A stretch of DNA of 64,000 nucleotides, taken from a bacterium (GTDB lineage: Bacteria; Myxococcota; UBA727; JAUIJE01). Within the stretch, counting starts at the first letter, position 1. Each line of letters opens with the position of its first letter. Below the pieces are notes generated by a model. The model had not been told where the DNA came from. It searched no databases and worked only from the letters and a program-made list of their open reading frames with translations. The stretch is taken from positions 248,001-312,000 of the forward strand of contig JAUIJE010000007.1 of NCBI GenBank assembly GCA_030431455.1. The letters run 5' to 3'. The translations under genes were made by a program, and so were the position numbers. Of the stretch, positions 1 through 9,171 are shown one piece after another.

Positions 1-383
1 CCGCCGTGCGGACCAGAGAACGTTAGCATGCTTACGAATGCGCGCAGCTGACGATCCACGCCACCCGCGCACGGGGCTGAGCCCGGGCCCTTCGTCGGAG
101 TGAAGTTTCGGAGAGCTCAGCGAGGTGAGCCGAACCAGACCAGCAATCGTTGCGAGCCCCAGCGGTTCAGGCCGACAAGAACCCGCGCCTCGCTCACGCG
201 ACGAAGGCGCGCCAGGCGAAGGCCGAGCTTCCTGCCCTCGTCAGAACCAAGTTTTTGAGAGCTCGCCGTCGTCAGCGGGTCGAGGCCAAGGCGGCGACGA
301 GGAGACGAGGTGAGCGGCCCTGAGGCCGTGAACCGAGCGACGAGGAAGCCAACGCCGGCATCGGCTCGCGCAACAGGCGAGAA
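1..383. other. Intergenic stretch with dispersed inverted/direct repeats
   Basis: No convincing gene lies downstream of bamA here; the short frames present have no family resemblance. The stretch holds repeated words. The arm at 249-267 (AAGTTTTTGA, three bases, CTCGCC) is matched in inverted form at 376-393, where the right arm runs into the bamA stop codon. A partial direct copy of the left arm lies at 103-118 (14 of 16 bases identical). The 110 bases between the arms are rich in GACGAGG-type purine runs. This could fold as a long hairpin RNA downstream of bamA or be a repeat element; the sequence alone does not decide. Confidence 0.55.
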
Positions 384-3368
384 TCAAAAACTTTGCCCGA
401 TGTTGAACTCGAATTGTACGGGCTGATCGCCTTGGGTGAAGCCAAAGGTGCCGATGGGCCGGGCGTTGAGGGGCACGCCCCACTCGAAGCGGAGCGGGCC
501 GATGGGCGAGAACCAGCGGATGCCCGCCCCCACCGCGGTGTAGACCCCAAGGGGCAGGTCGCGGCGGTCGCGCGGGTCCCAGCAGCGTTTGCCCCCGCAG
601 CGGATGGTCTGCAAAAACGGGGTGGGCTCGTTGCCGATGTAGAAGAAGTTCTCGTCCGGTCCATAGGCATTGCCGAAGTCCGCGAACAGCACGCCCCGGA
701 TGCCGACCTGCTCAAAAATCGGGAACTCGAGTTCGATGTTGGTGAACAGCTGCTTGGTGCCGCCGACCCGGAACTCGCGCAGCCCGCCGTCGGGGGAGAG
801 CGACCCCACGCGTTGCACCGGCCCGATGGAGCGCGGGAAATACCCGCGGATGGTGTTGAAGCCACCGAGGTAATAGCGCTCGAAGATGAGGGAGTCGTCG
901 TCGGTGTCGATGAACCCGAGTTCGACGTTGGCCTTGAGCACGACCCCGTCGAGGGGGAGCAGCTCGTTGAGTGAATAGTAGGCCCGGGCGTTGATCGAGT
1001 AGCGGCGGAAGTTGTTCACGATGCCGCCGGTCTTGAGGATGCCGGGGCGGACGGGGCCGAGGCCGTCGCGAATGCCGGCGGTGTCGAGCAGCCCTTTGGC
1101 GAAGGTCTCGGCCGGCGGGGCCAGGGCCGAGCCGAGCCACGGGTGGGCGAACTCCGCGCCCAGCGACAGGTAATAGCCGGCCGAGGGGAACAGCCGGTTG
1201 TTGCGCTGGTCGAAGATCATCGAGCCGCGCAGCGACGAGGTGTAGCGCGGGATGTTGGCCGCGAGGCCGAGGAGGCGCACGTTGAAGCTGCCCTCTTGGA
1301 TCTCGACCCGCTCGCCGTTGGCGGTCATGAACAGCTGGAGGTTCTCGGGGTCGGGCACGTAGGGCAGCAACCAATCGGGCGAGGCCTCGAACAGGCCGGT
1401 CATGTACTGCCGGAAGGGCCGGCCGATGGGGTAGCCCATGGTGACGTCGGCGCCGGCGGAGTTGCGGAAGAAGTCAATGAAGTTGCGTTGGGTGTTGAAC
1501 AGCGAGAACGCGAGGGTCACGGGCTCGTACTGGCCGAACACCGGGATGTAGAACGCGTAGGGGTCGACGTAGCGGAAGTCGATGATCTGGCGGAAGGACG
1601 ACCACTGGATCGACCCCGAGAGGGTCACGCCCCGGCCAATGAAATTGTTCTGCGAAATCTGGCCGGTGAGGATGAACTGCTCGGCGTTGGAAAACCCCGC
1701 CCCCACCTGGAAGGTGCCGGTGCTTTTTTCGGTCACGTCGAAGATGACCACCATGCGGTCGGGGCGTGTGCCCTGCCGGGTGGTGACCTCGACGTTCTCG
1801 AAAAAGCCGAGGGCGGTCACGCGTTGCTCGGAGCGTTTGAGCAAGGTGGCGTTGTAGAACTCGCCTTCGTAGACGCGCAGCTCGCGCCGGATGACGCGGT
1901 CTTGGGTCTTGCTGTTGCCGGTGACCTCGACCCGCTCGATGCGCACCCGCGGCCCGGCGTCGATGGCCAGCGCGAGTTCGACGGTGTCGTCCTCGTCGTG
2001 CACGGAGGTGAGCGGGTTGATGTTCACGAAGGCGTAGCCGCGGTCGCGGTAGCGGTCGGCGATGTTGATCACGTCCTGCGCGACCTTGGACCGGGCAAAG
2101 AGCTGGTCCTTTTTGATGCTGGTCTCGCGCAACAGATCGCTCTTGAGGAACACCACCCGGTCGGGTTCTTCGTCGCGGATGCGGTCGTATTCCTCCCGAT
2201 CCTCGACGACGAGGTCCCCGCTGATGTCGAACGAGCGGAGCCGGTACTGTTTGCCCTCGGTGACGGGGATGGACAGGGTGAGCTTGGTCTTGTCCGCGGA
2301 CAGCGCCACCCGCGGCTGGCCGACCTTGACCGTGATGTACCCCTCGTCTTGGTAGATGGCCTCGGCCGCGAGGGGGTCGAGCTCGGCCATCTCTTCTTTG
2401 TACGTGCCCCAGTCGGTGAAGAAGCCGAGCGGGTGGTCTTCTTTGGTGCCGATGCCGCCCTTGAGCTTGGCCTCGGAGAGGTTGTCGTTGCCCACGAACC
2501 GAATCTGGTCGACCTTGACCTTGTCGTGCTCGACGATCTTGAACACGATGTCGGCGAACTCGCCCACGCCTTCGCCCTCGGCCTTGGTGGCGTCGTCGTC
2601 GCTGGGGTTGAGCCAATCGAAGTTGATGCCTTCGTTGCGCAAGAACTCCCGCACGTTGTCGAGGAGGTTGTCCTCGTCGTCCCCGTCGGGGTTGTCGGGC
2701 CCGTCCGATGGTTTGATCTCGTAGGTGACCTCGGCGAGGAAATAGCCCTTGTCGACGTAGAGCTTTTCGATCTTCTTGATGTTGCGCTGGACCCGCGGGA
2801 TGTCGAGCACCTGGAACGCCTTGAGGTCGATGACCTCGCGGATGTCGTCGTCGCCGACCTCGTCGTTGTCGTCGATGAGCACGTTGCCGATGGCGGGCTT
2901 TTCTTGGAGGTCGTAGATGACGATGACCGAGTCCTTCGGGCCCGGCAGGGTCTTGATCACCACATCCTGGAACAGACCCATGCGGTAGATGCGCCGCACG
3001 TCGGAGCGGAACACCTTCTGGCTGGGCTCGGTGTCGACGCGGCTGTGGATGTACACGAGCACCGCGTCGGGTTCGATCTTGCGCGCGCCCTGCACGCGGA
3101 TTTGGTAGATGCGCCCCGCTTGCGGCGACGAGCCGAGCAGCACCCCCGGCTTTTTGGCCCGCTCGCGGGCCTCCTCGACGTCGGGGCCGAGGGGCTCGGG
3201 CAACGGGATGCGCGGGCCGCTGGGCCGCTTTTTCTTCTCTGGCTTTTGCGGCGGCGGCCCCAGGCCCCCTTGGCCGGCCCCGCCCCCGGGCGGAAACTGC
3301 GCAAACGCGGGCGCGCTCAAGAGCAAGGCCCCGAGCAAAATCCCACACCAGCGCACACCGCGGTTCAT
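384..3368 (-). CDS. bamA: Outer membrane protein assembly factor BamA (Omp85)
   Basis: Central subunit of the BAM complex, which folds and inserts beta-barrel proteins into the outer membrane. The start is set at the second Met of the open frame (3368), because it begins a clean signal peptide (NRGVRW, hydrophobic core, SAPAFA cleavage site). A proline/lysine-rich segment follows to about residue 60. Then come several POTRA repeats (about 90-560), including motifs such as VEVTGNSKTQDRVIRREL, and a C-terminal 16-stranded barrel ending in the aromatic residue F, as the outer-membrane beta-signal requires. At 994 residues it is longer than the usual roughly 800; the extra length lies in the N-terminal linker and an acidic insertion around residues 230-280. 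No skp/lpxD genes follow it here, unlike in enterobacteria. Family assignment is firm. Confidence 0.95.
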   Translation of the reverse strand: MNRGVRWCGILLGALLLSAPAFAQFPPGGGAGQGGLGPPPQKPEKKKRPSGPRIPLPEPLGPDVEEARERAKKPGVLLGSSPQAGRIYQIRVQGARKIEPDAVLVYIHSRVDTEPSQKVFRSDVRRIYRMGLFQDVVIKTLPGPKDSVIVIYDLQEKPAIGNVLIDDNDEVGDDDIREVIDLKAFQVLDIPRVQRNIKKIEKLYVDKGYFLAEVTYEIKPSDGPDNPDGDDEDNLLDNVREFLRNEGINFDWLNPSDDDATKAEGEGVGEFADIVFKIVEHDKVKVDQIRFVGNDNLSEAKLKGGIGTKEDHPLGFFTDWGTYKEEMAELDPLAAEAIYQDEGYITVKVGQPRVALSADKTKLTLSIPVTEGKQYRLRSFDISGDLVVEDREEYDRIRDEEPDRVVFLKSDLLRETSIKKDQLFARSKVAQDVINIADRYRDRGYAFVNINPLTSVHDEDDTVELALAIDAGPRVRIERVEVTGNSKTQDRVIRRELRVYEGEFYNATLLKRSEQRVTALGFFENVEVTTRQGTRPDRMVVIFDVTEKSTGTFQVGAGFSNAEQFILTGQISQNNFIGRGVTLSGSIQWSSFRQIIDFRYVDPYAFYIPVFGQYEPVTLAFSLFNTQRNFIDFFRNSAGADVTMGYPIGRPFRQYMTGLFEASPDWLLPYVPDPENLQLFMTANGERVEIQEGSFNVRLLGLAANIPRYTSSLRGSMIFDQRNNRLFPSAGYYLSLGAEFAHPWLGSALAPPAETFAKGLLDTAGIRDGLGPVRPGILKTGGIVNNFRRYSINARAYYSLNELLPLDGVVLKANVELGFIDTDDDSLIFERYYLGGFNTIRGYFPRSIGPVQRVGSLSPDGGLREFRVGGTKQLFTNIELEFPIFEQVGIRGVLFADFGNAYGPDENFFYIGNEPTPFLQTIRCGGKRCWDPRDRRDLPLGVYTAVGAGIRWFSPIGPLRFEWGVPLNARPIGTFGFTQGDQPVQFEFNIGQSF

Positions 3369-3446
3369 CCCGCCGCGTATAGAGGCTCGCGCGCGATTTT
3401 TGAAACCCAATCTGGGACTTAGCCGATTCTCTCGACGCTTTTGTCG

Positions 3447-5012
3447 TCAGCCGCGCATGGCGGCGGCCAAGCGGGTGCCGAGCGCGAGGCTGAGCGCCAT
3501 GATCGTCACCTGGGGGTTGACCCCGAGCGTCGACGGGAACAGCGACCCGTCCCCGACGTACAGGCCCTCGACGCCGTGAACCTTGCCGTCTCCGTCGCAC
3601 ACCGCCTCGCCCCGGGGGCCCATGCGGGCGGTGCCGTGCGGGTGGCTGGCGTGGACCTGGGCAAAATGCGCGGCCTCGTGCACGTCGTCGATGGCGGCGA
3701 GCGCGTCGGCTTCGCGATCAAAGAATGTCAGTGGCTTGACCAGGGGCGCGACCTTCTCGGCCCCGGCCGCGAAATACACCTGCACCACGGTCTTGAGCGC
3801 GGTCTTGATGTTCTCGACGTCGACGTCGTGCAGGTTGTACCGAATCTGGCGCTCGCTGTGCCCGGTGACGCGCACCGTGCCCTCGCCCACGTCGCGCAAC
3901 ATCGCGCCGGCCATGGCGAGGTTTTTGTAGGTGGTGGCCCGGTGGGCGCCGGCCGCGCCGGGACCGCCGAGCACCATGTGCAGCTCGGGCACCCCGACGG
4001 TGACGGTCTCGAACACCACGTCGGGTTGGTCTTTGTGGTGGGCGTAGTAGCCCTGCGGGACCCCGTCCCACATCGTCACGGGGTCGGTGAAGTGACCGAG
4101 CACCGCGGTGCCGGGATGAAGCGACAGGTGCGCACCGACGTGTTGGTGCTCGACGCCGCTGTTCTGCAACACCAGGGGGGTGCCGAGGGCGGAGCCGGCC
4201 ACCACGATGGCGGAGGCCGCGATCTCGCGTTCGGCCTGCACCCGGCGGTCTTGGGGGTCGAGCACGTCGACGAGCACCCGGCGGGCCCGGCCGCCCTCGA
4301 TGCGCACCGCTTGGGCCCGGGCAAAGGTGAACACGTCCGCCCCCCGGTTGATCGCCTCGGGGAGGATGGATTTGTCGACGCTGGCCTTGCCCCCCGACGG
4401 GCAGCCGAGGTGGCAGACCCCGCAGCCGATGCATCCAGGGGCATTGCGGTCCATCCACGCGTGGTCGAGCCCGAGGGCTTCCGCGCCGTTTTTGAACAGC
4501 ACGTTGTGTCTTCGGCCGATGGCCTCGTGGGTGGGCGCGACCCCAATGCGGGACCAGACCTCGTCGACGAAGGGCTTCATCGCCGCGGGCTTCAGACGGT
4601 CATCGCCCACAAACGTGGCCCACTCGTCGAGGCGCGCGTCCGGGGGCCGGAAACAGATCGCGCTGTTGAGCACGGTGGACCCGCCGACCACGCGCCCCTG
4701 GGGGACGAGGATCGGCGGGCTTCCGATCGCGACCTGCAGGCCGTTGTTCTCGTAGAGGTCGCGGGTGGCGCGGATGAGCGTCTTTTTGCGGTAGTCGCCG
4801 ACGGTGTGGCCGCCGCCGCTCTCCAAAAAGCACACCTTGAGTCCAGCGTTGGCGCAGGCGGTGCCGAACACCGCCCCGCCCGCGCCGGTGCCGATGACGA
4901 CCACGTCGTAGACGAGGTCGCCGGCCGGCACCGATGAAAGCGGGCGCACCTTGTTCGAGTGCGAGGCGGAAGGTGCGGTGGGGGCGATGAGGAGCGCGCT
5001 CAAATCGGACAC
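3447..5012 (-). CDS. GMC-family FAD oxidoreductase with cysteine cluster
   Basis: A 521-residue glucose-methanol-choline oxidoreductase. The dinucleotide-binding motif VVVIGTGAGGAVFG lies near residue 40, the GMC substrate-domain motif GRVVGGSTVLNSAI near 115, and the C-terminal signature with HPHGTARMG and GLYVGDGSLFPSTLGVNPQ near the end; the His of HPHGTA is the likely catalytic base. It also carries CIGCGVCHLGCP near residue 190, a CxxCxxCxxxC arrangement also seen in long-chain alcohol oxidases, which may bind iron-sulfur or a metal. The GTG start at 5012 overlaps the end of the upstream Tat protein by 13 bases, so the two are probably translated together. The substrate is unknown; a sterol or fatty alcohol is possible. 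Confidence 0.9.
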   Translation of the reverse strand: MSDLSALLIAPTAPSASHSNKVRPLSSVPAGDLVYDVVVIGTGAGGAVFGTACANAGLKVCFLESGGGHTVGDYRKKTLIRATRDLYENNGLQVAIGSPPILVPQGRVVGGSTVLNSAICFRPPDARLDEWATFVGDDRLKPAAMKPFVDEVWSRIGVAPTHEAIGRRHNVLFKNGAEALGLDHAWMDRNAPGCIGCGVCHLGCPSGGKASVDKSILPEAINRGADVFTFARAQAVRIEGGRARRVLVDVLDPQDRRVQAEREIAASAIVVAGSALGTPLVLQNSGVEHQHVGAHLSLHPGTAVLGHFTDPVTMWDGVPQGYYAHHKDQPDVVFETVTVGVPELHMVLGGPGAAGAHRATTYKNLAMAGAMLRDVGEGTVRVTGHSERQIRYNLHDVDVENIKTALKTVVQVYFAAGAEKVAPLVKPLTFFDREADALAAIDDVHEAAHFAQVHASHPHGTARMGPRGEAVCDGDGKVHGVEGLYVGDGSLFPSTLGVNPQVTIMALSLALGTRLAAAMRG

Positions 5013-5521
5013 CCGTAGCGATGACCGACCCCGGCGAGGGTGCGGTCGTCGTCGAAAAAGGCGATGGAGACCACGCCGCGCAACAGCTGCTCGGCCGCTT
5101 GGGCGGCGGGGTTGTCGCTTTGGTGCATGCCGTCGAGAATCTGCGTGCGCGCCTCGAGCGGCAAGGTCGTGAAGCGCTCGCTCGACGAGAACGACAGCTG
5201 CGGCCAGCGGTCGAACACCGAGAACAAAAGGCGCACCACCCCGCGCTCGCTGGGCGGCATGGGCGCCATCCAGGCATCGATGGTGCCCACCAGGTCCACG
5301 TCGGTGGCGGCCACCCCGATGGGGTTGCCGGGGGGGAAATACACGTCGGCGATCTTGGCGAGGAAGTCCGCTTCCCCGTCGCTCAACAACAAACGGCCCG
5401 CGCCCGGGGTGGGCTCTCGGCGCACAGAGGCATACAGGGCCCCACCTGCGGCGAGCACCCCCGCCGCCCCCGCGGACAGTCCGAGCTTGAGCATGCCTCG
5501 CCGGTCGAGCTGTATGGGCAT
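5000..5521 (-). CDS. Tat-exported small subunit, gluconate 2-dehydrogenase subunit 3-like
   Basis: A 173-residue protein that starts at the ATG preceding a twin-arginine-type signal (LDRRGMLKLG, then an Ala/Gly-rich hydrophobic stretch). The remainder is helical with no enzyme motif. It contains features such as FLAKIADVYFPPGNPIG and a C-terminal VVSIAFFDDDRTLAGVGHR. These fit the small subunit that accompanies GMC/gluconate 2-dehydrogenase flavoproteins and escorts them across the membrane. The downstream GMC gene lacks its own signal and overlaps this gene by 13 bases, which supports a two-subunit, co-exported enzyme. Substrate and electron acceptor cannot be told. Confidence 0.75.
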   Translation of the reverse strand: MPIQLDRRGMLKLGLSAGAAGVLAAGGALYASVRREPTPGAGRLLLSDGEADFLAKIADVYFPPGNPIGVAATDVDLVGTIDAWMAPMPPSERGVVRLLFSVFDRWPQLSFSSSERFTTLPLEARTQILDGMHQSDNPAAQAAEQLLRGVVSIAFFDDDRTLAGVGHRYGCPI

Positions 5522-5627
5522 GGAGAGGACATAGCTTGCTACAATCACAGCGACCAGCCGTTGTCGCTGACAGGACACGTCTGGTACTCACGCCGCAGCC
5601 ATCTGCGGCCACTTGCCGGGACACCCC

Positions 5628-6134
5628 ATGATCGAGCTCTACAACTTCTTGGAAAACAACACCGACCAGATCGTGTCCGGGTTGTTGACCGCCATTCCCA
5701 AGGATGTGCCCGCCTACGCCCGGGTCAACCGCAACGAGCTCAAGCAGTCGGTGGAATACCTCCTCGAGGCCTACACCGACCGTCTCGTCACCGGCGAGGA
5801 CGACAGCCAAAAGACCTACTTCAAGTACCTCGCGAAGGTGCGCACCGCCCAGTCGTTCAAGCTCAGCGACGTGCTGCACAAGCAGCTTTGTTTTCTGCCC
5901 GTGATCCGGTCGCTGCTGCAGCAAGAGTTCCGCGACGTCGACGGGGACGGCCTCACGCTCTTCAACCAAGCGATGGGCCAGCTCGAGCGCACGACCTTTC
6001 AATCTGCGTCACTCTTCATCGATGTCTACCAAGACTACTTGAAGTCGCGTATGACCGAACACGACGAGTATCTGCAGGAGAACAACGAACAGCTGGGCGT
6101 CGACATGTCCAAGTTCATCCTGTTCCGCGGGTAG
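5628..6134 (+). CDS. Helical protein of unknown function (RsbR N-terminal-like?)
   Basis: A 168-residue all-alpha protein without signal or membrane segments. ATG at 5628 is preferred over a TTG five codons upstream because GGGA lies 8 bases before it. Sequence features: ELYNFLENNTDQIVSGLLTAIP near the N-terminus and a middle LHKQLCFLPVIRSLLQQEF. The pattern of a helical sensor bundle recalls the RsbR/RsbRD N-terminal domain of stressosome-related proteins, but this is a weak resemblance and there is no STAS domain. It is followed after 30 bases by the large zinc-ribbon/TPR gene on the same strand, so the two may be co-transcribed. Confidence 0.7.
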   Translation: MIELYNFLENNTDQIVSGLLTAIPKDVPAYARVNRNELKQSVEYLLEAYTDRLVTGEDDSQKTYFKYLAKVRTAQSFKLSDVLHKQLCFLPVIRSLLQQEFRDVDGDGLTLFNQAMGQLERTTFQSASLFIDVYQDYLKSRMTEHDEYLQENNEQLGVDMSKFILFRG

Positions 6135-6164
6135 ACGGCGCCGGTTCGGCGCACGAGAGGCGCG

Positions 6165-9100
6165 ATGATCTGTCCCAAATGTGGTCGACCCGTCGACGAG
6201 GCAGCGGTGATCTGCCCGGGGTGCGATTTCATTTTGGACACCAGCTTCCTCGGGGAGGAAATCCTCGACGAGGAGCGCACGCTGCGGCCCGGACCGGGGG
6301 GCGTCGACCCCGGCCGGTTCAATCTCGCGGACGCGGTCATCCTCGGCGACATCGAGGACACCGCCCAGTCCTTCGAGACCTCTGACTCGGGTTTTCACGT
6401 CAAGGAGACCACCGGCGCGCGGCTTTACGTCTCGGGGCAGAGCCAGGCGCTGATGGCCCCCGATGCCATCCCCGCGGTGCTCGCCGACGCCTCGCCCAAC
6501 GTGCGGCTCACCCCCTTCGAGCGGCACGTGCTCAGCTACATCGACGGGGAGCGCCCGGTGGAGCGCATCCGCATTGAGGCCGGTCTCGACGAGAGCGAGG
6601 TCAAGACCGCCCTCGCCACCCTCGCGGACAAGGGCGTGGTCCAGGTCATCGGCCGGGCCCTGGTCGACCTCGAGGGCGTGCAACGGCAGAACCTCCCGCG
6701 CAAACGCGGCGGCCGGCGGCGCCTCCCCACCGGGCTGGTCCCGATGGTGGGCATCAGCGACGAGACCGACCGGGCCATCGAGGAAGCGTTCCAGACCCAG
6801 ACCGGCCTGTCGCCCCTCCTCGACGAGAACCTCGACCTGCCCGACGACGACGACCGCTCCGGGGTGTTCAGCCCCAAGCCGCAGGCCGAGGACAAGCCCA
6901 CCCACGAGCTGCAGTCGCTCGCCTCGAGCGCGACCCCGCCCGACCCGCGCCCCCGGGTCGGCCCTCGCCCCACCGTCGACGAGGCCGGGCGGGAGAGCAC
7001 CTTTGTCCCGGTCACCAACACCCAAGCACCGGACAATTTGTCCGCGTCCAGCGATGGGTTTGACGATTTCGAACATGCCGCATCGTTCGGCGACGCCACC
7101 GGGCTCATCCAGGTCTCGAGCGCCAACGCCAGCTCGGCGGTGTCCGAGGTCGACGACGCGTTCGAAGACGCGTCGTTTTCTGGGTTCGACGTGGGGACCG
7201 AGGCGATCCAGCGCATCGCGAACAGCGAGCTGGCGCGGCAGAGCATCGGTCCCGACGACGTGTTCTCGACGCCCCCGCAGGCGGTGCGGCCCGAGGATGG
7301 CAACACCCGCGCGACCAAAAACCCCCTCGGCTCGTCGCTGTCGCGGCTGTTGTCCGACGCCGCCGACCTGTCCGACATCGACGTCGAAGCCCAGGGGGCG
7401 TTTCGCTCGTCGGGGGAGACGCCCGCGCTCGGGCCCCGCGGCACCATCGCCTCGGTGGACGAAGGGGACGAGGACTTTGGCGGCGACGAGTACTCCAGCG
7501 AAGAAGCGCCCGGGGGGCTGTCGAGCGCGGACAACCTGTCCGGCCTCGACCACCGCGGCCCGCCCACGGGCAAGAGCCCGAGCGCGGACCTGTTGGATGC
7601 CTTTTCCGACTCGATGAACATGAGCCTCTCCGACGAGCAAGACTCGTTCGAACCCGAGCCGGTGCGGCGCCCGGCGGGGGCGGTGGCCGCCGGCACCCTG
7701 CCCAAGATCGGCGCGTCCAGCGACGCGGCCGACTTCGAGGCCCACAACACCCGGGCCGCGCCGCTGTCCGACGACGGGCCCGCGTTGTCCGAGCTGGTGG
7801 GCGGCTTCGCGGACGCGTCCATTCTCGGCAGCGGCGGCGACGGCGACGGCGGGGTGTTCGCCGGGGGCGACGACCCGAGCGGGCTCGACGACGACGAGAG
7901 CGAAGAGCCCGTGACCGGCCCCCTCACCGACAGCGTCAAACGCGCGGCGATGGCCGCGGCCCAGTCGCTGCGGGAGGACGAGTCCCTCAGCGACGTGAGC
8001 GAAAAGACAAACATCCTCGCCGCCGAGGACCGCCCGGTGCGCGCGGCGGCCCGGGCCTTGGTGGCCGACGGCGGCCTGGGCGAACCCGACGGTGGCGCCA
8101 CCGTGATGCGCCCGCCCCAGGGACCCCCCGCGGCCCCGGCCGAACGGGCGCGCTCGGTGATCGTCAGCGGCATGAGCGACAGCGACGTCGAGCACGACGA
8201 GGACGATGACTCGGTGGAGTACATCGACGAGAACCAAATCGTGGGCACCCGGCGCATCTCGATGGACAGCGCCCGCCGGCTCTCGTCCCAGGCCTCGGAC
8301 GGGGCCGATGCCTCGTCGGTGGACGCCTCCTCGGTCGAAGGGCCGGTGGCGCACAGTGAGATCTCAGCCCTCGCCCCCGGCGACCCCGGGTACGTGGGCT
8401 CGGGGGTGGAAGGCGATTTTGCCGAAGACAGCATCGCCGAGAATGTGCTGCCCTCGAGCCTGCTCGAGGACCAGGCCGAGGACCCCCATGCCACTGCATT
8501 TGTGTCCCAGCCGTCGTCGGTGGGCGAGATGGCCTCCGACGGAGGCTGGACCGGGGAAGGCACGGTCAACATCCGCGAGCTCGATTCGCAGGCCACCGGC
8601 TATGACAGCGACGTGAGCGAACGCGACGGGTCGAGCTCGTACGTGTCGTCGAGCTACGAGTCGTCCGCGCCCCCGCGGGGCACCACCGGCTTGTCCGCGC
8701 ACGAGATGGAGGAGAAGGCGCGCAAGCTGTTCCGGGAGGCGCTCAAGGATCACGCCGCCGGCCGGGTGTCGCGCGCCCGCATGAACGCCAAGCTCGCGTC
8801 GGTGTACGACCCCCACAACGAGGAATACCGGGCCGCCCTCGACCAATGGGACCGGGGCGGCGACCGCCCCCAGACCGACGGCAAACCCGAAGAGGTCATT
8901 CTCTACGAGGAGGCCCAGCGCATCGAAGGCGAAGGGGACATCGACGGGGCCATCGAGCTGCTGCAGCAGGGCATCGCCCTCAACCCGCGCATCGCCGCGT
9001 TCCACAACCGCCTCGGGGTCATCCTCGCCATCCGCAAGCAGGAGTACATCGACGCCGCGCGCTGCGTGCGGCGGGCGGTCCAGCTCGAGCCCGACAACAT

Positions 9101-9170
9101 GCACTACATGAGCAACCTCGGCAAAATCGAGAAGAAGGCCCAGGCCCAAGGGCGGGCCCGGGCCGGCTGA
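6165..9170 (+). CDS. Large zinc-ribbon / acidic linker / TPR protein
   Basis: A 1001-residue cytoplasmic protein of unknown function. It opens with a zinc ribbon (CPKCGRPVDEAAVICPGC, residues 3-20). Next comes a winged-helix-like segment (about 120-180, containing LTPFERHVLSYIDGERPVERI and a two-helix ALATLADKG unit) that resembles the helical half of PATAN/DUF4388 proteins. A very long Ser/Asp/Glu-rich low-complexity region follows (about 200-840). The C-terminus has TPR-like helices (about 845-990: KARKLFREALKDHAAGR, EGDIDGAIELLQQGIALNP, AARCVRRAVQLEPDN). No signal peptide or membrane segment is visible. hutF starts 2 bases after the stop. A scaffold or signalling role is plausible from the TPR and the disordered linker, but is not shown. 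Confidence 0.85.
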   Translation: MICPKCGRPVDEAAVICPGCDFILDTSFLGEEILDEERTLRPGPGGVDPGRFNLADAVILGDIEDTAQSFETSDSGFHVKETTGARLYVSGQSQALMAPDAIPAVLADASPNVRLTPFERHVLSYIDGERPVERIRIEAGLDESEVKTALATLADKGVVQVIGRALVDLEGVQRQNLPRKRGGRRRLPTGLVPMVGISDETDRAIEEAFQTQTGLSPLLDENLDLPDDDDRSGVFSPKPQAEDKPTHELQSLASSATPPDPRPRVGPRPTVDEAGRESTFVPVTNTQAPDNLSASSDGFDDFEHAASFGDATGLIQVSSANASSAVSEVDDAFEDASFSGFDVGTEAIQRIANSELARQSIGPDDVFSTPPQAVRPEDGNTRATKNPLGSSLSRLLSDAADLSDIDVEAQGAFRSSGETPALGPRGTIASVDEGDEDFGGDEYSSEEAPGGLSSADNLSGLDHRGPPTGKSPSADLLDAFSDSMNMSLSDEQDSFEPEPVRRPAGAVAAGTLPKIGASSDAADFEAHNTRAAPLSDDGPALSELVGGFADASILGSGGDGDGGVFAGGDDPSGLDDDESEEPVTGPLTDSVKRAAMAAAQSLREDESLSDVSEKTNILAAEDRPVRAAARALVADGGLGEPDGGATVMRPPQGPPAAPAERARSVIVSGMSDSDVEHDEDDDSVEYIDENQIVGTRRISMDSARRLSSQASDGADASSVDASSVEGPVAHSEISALAPGDPGYVGSGVEGDFAEDSIAENVLPSSLLEDQAEDPHATAFVSQPSSVGEMASDGGWTGEGTVNIRELDSQATGYDSDVSERDGSSSYVSSSYESSAPPRGTTGLSAHEMEEKARKLFREALKDHAAGRVSRARMNAKLASVYDPHNEEYRAALDQWDRGGDRPQTDGKPEEVILYEEAQRIEGEGDIDGAIELLQQGIALNPRIAAFHNRLGVILAIRKQEYIDAARCVRRAVQLEPDNMHYMSNLGKIEKKAQAQGRARAG

Positions 9171-9171
9171 C

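Noticed and set aside
1143-3422. A long plus-strand open frame opposite bamA
   Set aside because: It is the GC-driven complement of the bamA reading frame and has no domain or ribosome site.
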